NCBI GenBank assembly: GCA_016648135.1
Contig: JADDOH010000482.1
Coordinates: forward strand, 62,001 to 126,000
Reading direction: 5' to 3'
DNA length: 64,000 nucleotides
Source of the DNA: Agrypnia vestita
Lineage: Eukaryota; Arthropoda; Insecta; Trichoptera; Phryganeidae
The position numbers and the translations under genes were made by a program. Below the pieces are notes generated by a model. That model ran no database searches. It worked only from the letters and a program-made list of their open reading frames with translations, and was not told the origin of the DNA. Position 1 is the first letter of the stretch; each line of letters begins with the position of its first letter. This document shows positions 40,401 to 52,400 of the stretch, one piece after another.

Positions 40401-43400
40401 ACGCTTGTAAATTGTGCAAATTTATTTCTTAAATCATGGTATCATCATTATAATTAAACACTTCTTCTTCCTTGCACTGTCCCAACTCGTTGCCTAGGTA
40501 GGCTGATGGGGACGGCTCTTCTCGTTCTCATGCTGTATCTTCTTTGGTTCTGGGTGTCGTTTTCATCCAGGCCGTTTCTCTGTAGGATTTTAGAGCATTG
40601 GGTCTTCCAGGAGTTCTTTTACCTTCCGTTGGATAACTGTCGATAAAGCTCCATAGACATGGCCTGCTTCACCATGGGGTCTGGTAGTCTCCGTCTTATG
40701 TTCCCCTACCCTCCCTGCTTACTGTTTAAGTCCGTGCCACCCAGGCTACCACCAATGCGTGAACATTTAATCCTATCGTTTAATGTTACTCCTGCCGAAC
40801 ATCTAATAGGCATGATGACCATATTAAAGAAATAAAGAATAAGTGATTTTAGCGAAGAAAATATTTTGAAAGGATTGTAAGAAACGAGTTTTAATATACA
40901 CATTGAGATTAATAAGATTTTCAATAAAATAAAAGTATATAATTGTGCAATCCGCCATTTTAACTAAAACGCCGGTCAGAGAGAATGACGTCACGCCTAA
41001 GTACCCATCACCGTGTCTTTGAACTGTTGTCGCAGACACAATGCAATGTTTACTTAGGCTTGACGTCACGTAGACGCCATGATAGCTGCAGGCGTTTTTA
41101 TGAGAAATTAAAAATAGGTAGATGAAAATGCAATTATTTGCGTAAAAACTTAGTTTATTACTGAAATAATGTTATTTTCGGTAATAGTAGACGTTTACCT
41201 ACATCACAGAAGGTTATTTCAAAATCTACCATCACGCCTATTAAAAATAATTAAACAGTAATGATATAAACTTATTTTTCCCATAAAAATTCCGCGAATT
41301 TTACTTGTTTTATTTCATTTTGATGTTCCATAACTTTAAAAAAACACAGCTTACATAAAATCATTTCATTTTAAAATGTATATTTCAATTTTAAACATCA
41401 TCCGCTTTCGTGCGACGAATATCGCTAACCACCCCTATTGATCGGTTGCAGGCGTCACGACAATGCTTAATTTTTTCACCACTTCAAACGGCTTCCGTTC
41501 AACGCTCCCCGTGGTGTCCAACTTGACGGCCATGAACGTGTGGGACGGGGTCTGCATGTGCTTCATCTACGCCTCCCTACTAGAGTTCGTCTGCGTCAAT
41601 TATGTGGGCAGGAAGCGCCCCCTGCACAACGTCGTCTACCGACCGGGGGAGAACCCTGTCACACAGGTGAGACGAACCTCATTTACATGTTATTTTAGCT
41701 CAATTTTGTCGCATCACTACCGTGGCTTTGTCATAGATTTACATAATACGTGTTTTAACCCTCAGCATAGCGTGATAGATAATACCCATGCGCAGCCATG
41801 ACAATAACTCAGGTACCATTTGACAATTCTAAATGAGAAAAAATACCTTTGCTCTCGTTGTTTCAGTATCATTAAATTTCGTCTAAATATTGATCATTTA
41901 GAGCGAAATATTGTCAGTCTAATCCTATCCAACGTGAACAGCGTCTTTATCAAAAAGTCTTTATTATTGTACTACTACGCCACCCTGAGAGCCTGAAATT
42001 TAAATATAAATTGTGTGATTTTTTTGTGAGGTTGTGATTGATGTAGCATATCCGATTGTTTGTAAAATAGGAAGCAAAAAAATATCCCTAATTTTTTTTT
42101 ATTGTTTTTAACAAACGGTTTATCGGATTAAAAAGTAAAGTAAATTGTAGATATTTACATGATAAAAGTACATGATTTTCTTTTCTGTCTCGAACAAGCG
42201 TGTAAACCTCTTTTCACATAAGAAAGACAATCGAATTAGTATGCGAAAGCCGTGCGAAGGAGGTACATTGTTTCGTTGTGTTGATGTTAATACTCGTAAG
42301 CACCAACACGACGAAACAATGCGCGTCGTACACACGGCTTACTCATACTAATTCGATTATCTTTCTTAAATGAAAAGAGATCTACAGGGGAAAGAAATTG
42401 ACATGACGCCATTTTTTTTTAATTTTCCCATCAAATATTAATTTTATTTGTTCTTAATAAGTACCTATAATCAAAAATTACTCAATTTCTACCTAAATTC
42501 TATCCTCCCGATTTAAGTAAAAATTGAATGATTTTTTTGCAAGGAGGTAATTTTTTATTGGCACTTATTTTTTTACATATTAAACTATTATTTTATTGGA
42601 AATTTAAAAAAAAATATCCGAGTCATATCCATTCCCGAAGAGCTCCTCCGCCGTGCTAAGAGATTCAACTACCCTCGGTGCACGTTTGTCTGATACAGAA
42701 AATAAGGTAATGCAATTTTTTGGAAATGAAATATCTAAATATGACGCGGCCATTTTTTTTTCAAAATTTTTCCGTTAAAATAATTTTTTGAAATGTACCT
42801 CAAAAAAAATTAATTAATTAACATGTACCCAAATTTTTGGCTCACAGGACGGTGTTATCCCTTAAAATCAATGGCTGTATCCGAAAATAATTATTTTTAG
42901 TAGGTTTCTCTTTAAATAATAAGTTTTTCACAAGTTTGTTTCATTCGGAAACCTAAGTTAATACATGGCTACGAAATGGTTAACATGTTGTACAGTTGTG
43001 TGCATTTTATACGAGTTTATATTATGTGCGTGTGCTTCTCTTGAAACCAAATTTGTTACTCTAACATTTTTAACTGTTACATTTTCAATATTAAAATTAA
43101 TAGTTTATTATAATGGCCATTAATGGATGCTAGATTATAGCTGTATGTGTCATGTGACAGTTCTAATATTGTTTTGTTGCATAGTCACAACCGAAAGTAG
43201 AAGGCCAAATATAAATAATATATCGCACTAATTTGTACGTGAACTAATGAGTAGGCACCTTTGTATCATTGTATGTGAAAATATAAGAGAATGCATGCCA
43301 TGAACATATGTTAAAATAATTCTTTGTCTGATTTACTACACACAAAATATTTTACTTTTATTATTTCGTCGATACTTTATGATTAAACGAATAAATAACT

Positions 43401-46400
43401 TAATAAGGGGCTATAGGTATATTGACGCATCACTCTATATTCTCTTAAGCAATGATATAAGATTACGAAATGCAATTTAAATAATAAATCCAGTATTATT
43501 TACCCCTGAAATATTCAACACATTATCTACTAAATACTTATATTCAGGAGTGTGTATACTCACAGGGCAGAGTAATAACAGAGCCATAAAGCATTGAAGG
43601 AATGTATTAATAAAACAAACCCTTTCATAATGTTTATAACCCTACATAGATGCCGCCTTTTGACTAATAACACTGCTGTCTGTGTGTGATATATTTATGT
43701 CGTAGCTAATTTGCGTATGTACGGGTGTGTCACATAATACACCTTTATATAAAATTTTGTCTGTCTTATATTCAGTAGCTCTTCACACGCCTCAATTTCT
43801 TTAATCTCTATTTTATATTTTAGTTTTATTCACATGGGTACTAAATATAATGTTCAAATCTATTCAGCTGACTAACAGTAGAGTTTTATCCACACGCATG
43901 AAGATAGAAACATACTTGTTTTGTAGTTATACTTCTTTATTTTTTGTGAGACGCGTTATAGCTTGAGAGAGCATCCAACTATTTTACTTTTAAAAATCTT
44001 TTTATTTTTAAAAATCTAATTTAATTCTTAAAATTATAAGGTTACTTTTAATACTTTTCATGTACATACAAGTAATTAATTGTAAAATAGTTTATGTAAT
44101 AAATTAAAATATATTTATAATGTCACCACAAGATTATTTTGCTCTTTTTGAAGAAGTAAAATAGATTACGAATGCCCTCATAAGGCAAAACGCGTCTCGC
44201 AAACATTAAATACGTAGAACTAAAAAACAGTGTTTTCATTTTTATACACATGTGTGATTATGGAGTTCTATAAATTTGCCTTCGAAACAATTAAACTTTT
44301 ATCGTTGAATATAAATTTACATTATGTATTTTTTTTAAATGTATCGATCCTCATAAATTCGAAAACGCACACACAACTTACATGGTAATCTTTCCTTAAT
44401 ACAAACTTTTAGTAACAAATCTTCGGTTTATAATACCGATCGCATAACAGTCCACCTCTAAAAATAATTAATCTTTTCCGGTGGTAGGTATTATTCTAAA
44501 ATATTTATCTATAAATATTTATTGATTCATTTAATTCGAATTGTTTGACTTCACCGTCTTTTTATAAAATTAATTTGGATTTAAATACAATAAATTTCTC
44601 AAATACTTAAAATATGTATTAATATTAGTAGGCAAAACAACAATATTTTTAATAAAATGATACGAGGGGGAGTCCAAAAGTCCTTGGAATGAAGTGAGGA
44701 AGGGGGATAGGTCCACTCGCTTAGTATCGTAATAATTGGGATCTTAATATTAGTATATAAGTATATCAAGTCCCACGAGATTATTTGTTTACTAGGTAGA
44801 TATAGCTAACAACTCAATCTGGAAGAAAACTGCAACCAAGGAGAAAATCTCCTCAAACGATAATGAGTAAACAAACGAAAATAACTTAAACGAGGGTTGG
44901 AAGCTGTTTATAGGGATCAGTGCCCTGGTAAAACCATAATTTACAAGTGTCATAGCCTTTTCAAACATGGAAGAGAGTCAATGGATGACGATCCCATCCG
45001 GATCTACTGGTTACCGCAACCACATCCGATATATTCAAAAAGTCGAAAAGTTCATATTAGAAGATTCCAGTCTTAAGAAGAAACAGCTTTTTGCATTAGT
45101 AGGAGTATCAGAAACCACAATTTTGAGGACCCCACACGATTATCTTGGAATTATGAAAGTCAGTGCAAGATGGGTGCAAAGAATGCTCACGCCGCTTCAA
45201 AAACAACAATGAATTGACCAGTCAAAGCTCTTTTTGGAGCTGTAAACACCTTTATTCCATTTTGGAGCGAATTGTTACCGGAAACTCTAGTTCATTATTT
45301 TGGACCCGAGTTCAAATTAGGCTCAGTGCAATGACAAAAGAAGGGTATCTCGGCTTCTCGGCAGTATAGAGACAAGTATTATTTTTTTGTTAAGGGAGGA
45401 CACGACCCCCTAAGATATTTAAGGTGTCAGAATCGGCTGAAAAGTTAATGGCTACGATTTTATGCGATACTACAGGAGCTTTATTGGTTGACTACAAAAA
45501 TCTAAGATTATTACGCCAGGTTACAGAAATAATTCAAGGAAGCCATCAAGGAAAAATGGTAGGGAAAATAGACAAAACGTATATTGCAATAGCAAAACAG
45601 TTCAGCACTGGTTCAAAAGAGCAATGTTGCGATGACTGCTCTACACAAGTGTAGCTTTGAATCGCTTGCCCTTGTACCCCATAGTCCAGACCTGACTCGT
45701 AGTGATTATTATTTGTTCCCAAATTTAAAAAGGGACGTAAGGGAAAAAATCCATTCCGATGAAGAAGGTAAGAAGGCGTTTTCGGTCCATTTCGAGGGCA
45801 AAAAGAAATCACATTTTTATTGCATTTAAAAGCTAATTAAAATATTAAAGAAACGTATAGAATTTGAGAGAAATAACATAGAAAAAGCAAAGAAGTCTCA
45901 TTGTTTTATTTAATTTCCAACCCCTGCATTCCGAGGACTTTTGGACCTCTCCTCGTAATTAAGCACCTAAAGAAATGATGAAAACCAAATGTAAATATTT
46001 AGTGCCATGGTTTGAATAAATCATTATTTTTTTCTTCTTTCTTATACTTGCATTAACGAAAGTCGAAAGCATGATTCTGCCAGTCTGAAGTAATGCATGA
46101 TCTTCACCCTACACACCTTATTCTAAGGGTTGAAGACACGAACATAGTTATTTTTAAAACATAGTTTTAATTGTATTTATAATCTTTGACTTCTGTCTAA
46201 GATATCCAATCGTGGATATTCCAAGCTTCCAAACTACTCCACCTACTTCATTTCAATTGCTTCGCCAAATTTTTATTATGAATTGCTTAATTACGTACCT
46301 AATTTTTGTATATTAGAATTACAAAGACAAGAGGCAAAGATTTATAACATAGTTAAGATTTTTTTTAATGGCTGCATAGAATGAGTGATTCTGAGTCACA

Positions 46401-49400
46401 AATATCTCATTATTTATTTATAAATCCAATTTACAATATACTCTCGATTATCCGGGGTTGCATCAACCGAGGAGGAATTTTTTTCATTGTTTTAATTAAT
46501 TTCGAAATACTATTTAAAATGAAAAAATATTTTTTATTAAAATTACACACAATTATTATTGAACGCGCAAAGATTCATAAAATAAAATTAAACTATGAAA
46601 TTTGTATGCAGCGGTAGGTTGTATCCTCAATTTTGTAATTGTCGTTTTATTTTGGCAAAGATTATTGTAGCTTTTTCAAATTTTCTTTATACCAACTCTA
46701 ATACTCGAGAGTTTACTGTATTATCTTTGCATACTACGAAGGAATTCCATGATATAATACATTAAAAAAATTATGATAAAAATACACATACACAAAGTGA
46801 TAGAATCACTTTTCATGAAACCTTTCAATTTTTTTGATTAAATGCATATTCGTAGCTAGTAGAAAAAAAATCGTTGATAATATATTTCACACTTAAATGT
46901 CAATAGTTACAGAGTAAGCGATATCAAAGTTTGCATTTTTTTTTTCAATATTTTTAGCTTTTTTGAAAAACGTTAGACCTTCGTGAAAACACTTTTTATC
47001 GAATATTAAGAATTCATTCGCTTTGATACATGTCAAATAAAATGATGAAAACCATGCATAAATTTAAAAAAATTATTTTTTTTTTGTAATTTTATTTTAT
47101 TTGTATTAAAGTAAATGAATTTTAAATATTTCATATAAGTGTAGTGATAGCCCAACTTTTACAGAAAATAAGTAAATAATATTGAAAAAACAAATGCAAA
47201 CTTTGATGTCGGTTACTCCGTAAATGTCGACATTTCACCCAAAGTGTAAATAATATTTCCTACTCAAAATTGAATGAGGAAGACTTCCCCAAATTTTTTG
47301 CTACTTGTTACGAGATATCCCTGTATAAATAAAACAATTCAAAGGCGTAGAATATTGCAATGAAAATAGCAACCACCATGTTGTTCATTTATGCATGACG
47401 TAACTTTTACGGTTCAATTTTTTTTAGTTATTCAATGCATTTCTGAAAAAAAAAGAGAAATATGCTCTAGAAATAGCTCTAAGTCTTTTTGTATTGTATA
47501 CGATTTCAGTAGATATGGGGTGTATTTTTGGATTTTGATGGACGGTTAGGATTGTTTCCTCAATCATGTGGTTGTGGAGTGAAACCTGTGTGATGTTTTG
47601 CAGCGTCTTCCAGCTGTCCTGAGCAGGATAGGCATTATTCTGGCAAGCCCTCTGGTAAGCTAATACGGCACCTTAAACCTGATCTTCACAAAGTTATAAC
47701 TATCTCCTCACATCAAACGCTTTTTCACTTGTCAGGGTGGGTGTACAGGGATGAAATCTTTCTCTCGAAATGAGCATTAGTAGACCAAGCGCGTAAAATA
47801 AAAAACACGTAGAATGACAGCTCGCCCTGAGACAAAAGTTTCATCAAAGTTTACTCACCCTTAGAGGAGTCAGTGAAAACTAGAGTAATAAAATATATCA
47901 CTACCGTGATGGACACCACTGTCGCTCTTAGTGTATTATTTATACAACTCATAATTAGAATCTCGGTGTAGTTTTCTCCCAGAATTAACACGATTCTCAA
48001 TCTAAAATAACAAAAATATCGATTATTTCATTAATTTCTTTATAATTTTAAAATAATATTCCTAAATTAAAACTAGAAGCATTCAGATGATAGAAAAATA
48101 TGAAAAAATGTGTTTCATATAAAGTATACTTCTCCTAAATAAATTCATAGATGCAAATGTCATATCTTCACGCCGAAAGTACTTCTGTACTTTCCGGTAT
48201 ATGAAAACAATACTTTGGTATGGGTTTTGTTGAGAAATGCAGTTTTTATCACTCTAGTAGTCTCCTCTAAGCCTTGACAATCATTTCTCTGCTTGCAATA
48301 CCTACATACTTCCTCTAAATATTTAGATATGTTGCATCTCGGCTGCTTGTCTGCATCATTGCTTTCATTTCGAAAAAAAAATGCATTTATCTGTCGGAGT
48401 AATGCGCATAAACATTTGCCAAGTTTTGTAACAATGCTTGAAATGGAAAACATTGATTTATTTTAAACAAAGGGGAATACATCATGCCTAAATATGCATG
48501 TGTCCATCTACGAAAAATAACGATTCTGATTTTTTCTAGATCATTTTCGGCAGCATTTTTTCTATAAATAAATTTATGTCGTTTTGTGGTTTAGATTCAA
48601 CCTTGGCTAAGTCAAAGGCGATATTCTGTTTTCAATTAATTGGTGGTATATTTATCTCATTCTCTACAGAAAAAAATGTACCTTAACTCATTGTCAAAAT
48701 TTTAACCCAAACTGAAATAATCGATCATCATAAAAATTTACAATTTATTAAAAAATATTGACTTATTTCACCAAATTTAAGATTCAAGTAAAACTACTTA
48801 AACAATTTCAATAGCATCAAGTGTGTAATTTATTAAAAATATTAATTTATTTAAAACTTTTGAGATGATACTAAAACCATAAACACAAATATAACCCTCG
48901 TTTTTGTCACAACACATACACAGAGTACAGAACAGGAAGGGCTGATTTATTACAAAACTGAGTTTGGGTTTTGAAGAAGGAATTTATGAACCTGTATCTT
49001 AAATGTATGGACCATTCTTAATTCATGTCTATCTGAAAAAAAATATATCATACGTCCAAAAATTAGAAAGTAGAATACAAAGTAAAGTGATAAGACAACA
49101 TTTTTTATAGATCATTTTAGACGAGGTAAAATGCTGTCATTGAAAAAAATCACCACATATTAATAATTTTACATTAATACATTTTTAAATAAATTTTGCT
49201 TTGAAGTTATATATTTAATTTGAAATATATTATCATTCACATTTCATCTACTTTTCCTAAGATAAAAACAACCATTGCTTATATCTAAGTAGGTATTGTG
49301 GCAGGTTTACTTGTGTTCTGTTTTTGTTCGTCTATACCTAACCCCAAAATTGCATGTTTTTTGTTCTGTGTCATAATTATTAATACAAGGCAGCTTAAGT

Positions 49401-52400
49401 CAAATGAAATACTTCAATGACATCAAATTGCTTACGGTATTTAAAATGTTCAGCATGAAAATAATTATTATTGTCTTAAAAGTTATTATTATTTATTTAT
49501 AGCTTATATCATTGCTGTAACTGAAGGCGTATTGGTGATGAGTTATTTATGGAGTTATATACAAATTAGTTGGTTAACAATTTGTCGAGTATACTAGTAA
49601 TGTAATAATATTTAAGAATCATTTTCACCAAAATACATAATTAAACAATATGGTAGACTTATAAATATTGTAGTCTGAGTAAACGATACAGATAGTTTGC
49701 TGTATAGGTTAGAATAATAGGAGTAGAACTATTTTATATTAGTGCTTTTTAATGAAAAGTAAGAAAACATTCATGATTTTATTGCTGCATTTCATGAAAT
49801 TGTACGTTCATTTAATTAAACACATAATAAATTGCTGTAAGAGAAAGACAAAGAATTTAATTTAAAAAATTCCTGAAATTTTTAACTTTTAGATTTATTT
49901 TCAAAAAAGACACCACATTCATTGTAGACATTTGAATAACGTATATAAAATTTAAAAATATTGTAATTTTATGAATGTGAATTCTAAATGTGCAGTGAAT
50001 GCTAGACACATTACTTTCTAGACTTGTTTGTAACCATCCCTCCGATAGATTCTTAGCTCGTTCCCACAGTCGCAAATCATATTAATAATTCTTCTGATGA
50101 TGAGCACTACATGAGCGACTCGGGGAAAATAGGGTGGACATCCCAGTTCCTTTAATGTTCGTCCAGAAGGTAAACCGCACCTCCCTTCTATCATTCCCCA
50201 AACACCGTGAATACCTACTATACAACCAAGGATACATCATGGACCCATAGATTTTTCAGCCTTATTTAAGAGATGTTCAGAATACTAAAACATTTTTTAT
50301 TTATATGCACGCGAAGGAATCATATTAATATTTTTTTCTAAAAAATCTAAAATATTGTAAAAGTTTTTGGTACACGCACGAGATTGGTTCGACCTCAGAT
50401 TTTAATCTCAGATTAACAAGGAAAATGATTATTAAAGTAATTTATTATTAATACTTAAATTTCTAAATTCGCTAATATGAAATTTCACTTATAAACATAT
50501 CTTATCGAAGTTTATATAAATGTCACACATAAATATATTTATCCAAAAGAGTTGTAATACATTTTGAGTACAAATATAAATTACGTTACATAACGCAACA
50601 TACCCAGTATTAGAAGACAAAGTTGATTCAGATTTGCCAGATATCTTTCTTTATTTGCCGGCTAATTTTCGCAAACTATTAGTTTTAACAAAATTGATAA
50701 AAATCTATATAAAACATAAACACGGTTACAAATATACACAAAAAATAATTTTTATCACCAATTATATCTCTTTCGTAATTTTATTGAGTTTTTTAGTAAT
50801 ACATTATAAAGGTATTTCACTTAATAATTATGTATAAAAACAATAATAAAATAAAAATTTACTCTTTGATAAATAATACTTTCGATTTTCCATATTTGCA
50901 TTATATAAATACCAAAAGATCATCCGGATCTGATTCTGGATGATAAGAGCACAATGTTTTACTTTTGTGATATAAAAACAAAGTTACTCAGAAATAAATT
51001 GTTTAATTGCCTCAGGAATCAGTGGAGCAAGTATTACAGAAGGTTCAGCACCCCGATATTTCAGAACCAGGAACAAGCAAATCAGTAAGTCCGTTTGGCC
51101 CCGACTCAACAGCACATCCCCTAAATTGTGGATTAAAGTCTATGACCCTCCTTCCGAGCCCTTCCGTAATACCATTTTGGATCAGCCAGACACCCATCAT
51201 ACTAACCAAACATTTTATTGTTTTCTTGCTGCTTGGAAATGGATAGCCTGTAAGTATAATCAAATATCGCGAACAATTTATTCATTACTTTCAAATTTTC
51301 ATCATTTTATAGAAATAATAAGACACCCTGTTTCAATCTTACACCATTTAATCATTTTTCGACTTCCCGGTGCAAAAATATTCGCTAGTTCTCATCATTT
51401 TCAATGAGCCGAATTTCAGAATTAATCTCATGAATCGGATTCGCATATTCTCATGATTTAATTAAAACCATGTCTGCCTTCGCTAGTTAATTAGAATTTT
51501 CAAATGCAATTTTTTCGACACGGTGGTATTGATCGTATTATAGATATTTCAGTGTTAGGAACGTCTATATCTCCTTATTAGTGATGAGATAAACCGTGAT
51601 TGAAACCCTAATTGATACTGTGATTGGTGTTCGATTGTTACTATGATTGGTAGCTGTAATTATTCGAAATGTTGCGAGAAATCACTGTTACATTAGAACC
51701 TAAAGCTTCGATTGAATCATGCACACGTAAAAGGATATAGGCGCGGGTTTCTTTTATTCTTGCCAGCATAGATGAAGGGATATATGTTTGTATATGAAAC
51801 GTTCTATTAAAATAACAGATAAAAATCCTTCCTGTAGATACAGGATGTACCAGAGCTAGCAGCAGAAACTTGGCAGGTAGATTCCTGACTATGTTATGAG
51901 TCTAAAATATTCAAGCAACCATGGCCTAATATCAATAGTTATGGAGATATGCAATATCAAATTTTGCATTTTTTTTCAATATTTCTTACTTATTTTATGC
52001 AAAAAGTTGAACTATCATTACAGTATCTTATGTCGATTATGAAAAATTCAATTCCTTTAATACAAGTTGAATAAAATGATAAAAACCTTGCAAAAATTGA
52101 AAAAAGTTAATTTATACAAGGTTTTTATCATTTATTTAAGTTGTATTGAAGCAAATTAATTTTTCCTAATCGATATAAATTACTGTGATGACAGTTCAAC
52201 TTTTTGCAAAAAATAAGTCAGAAATATTGGGAAAAAAAATGCAAACTTTGATATTGCTTATCTCCATAACTATTGTCATGGTTGCTTGAACATTTTAGAC
52301 TCATAACATAGTCAGAATTTTACCGGCCATGTTTCTGCTGCTAGCTCCGGTACACCCTGTATAATAAGATATTTTTCTCATAAATACATTTTTAAATGAT

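Larger units (their letters stand above)
36149..41451 (+). other. pHCl: pHCl intron E4-E5 (5.3 kb)
   Basis: Holds the Helitron-like element with its 130-bp minisatellite (38004-38765), the 5' end of a dead Tc1/mariner-type transposase (about 40285-40435), a non-LTR 3'-end fragment (40461-40808) and a MITE-like inverted repeat (40959-41104). The stretch 37200-37680 is richer in purines on the + strand and may be an older element remnant, but I cannot name it. Confidence 0.85.
41667..47603 (+). other. pHCl: pHCl intron E5-E6 (5.9 kb)
   Basis: Contains a 168-bp long hairpin (42210-42377), a MITE with diverged ends (about 43880-44255), a dead mariner (44661-45957), a pogo-type MITE (46432-46720) and a foldback-family copy (about 46885-47332). 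The remaining sequence is AT-rich and without recognisable content. Confidence 0.85.

Noticed and set aside
45546..45812. 88-codon open frame on the - strand
   Set aside because: Antisense shadow of the mariner transposase pseudogene.
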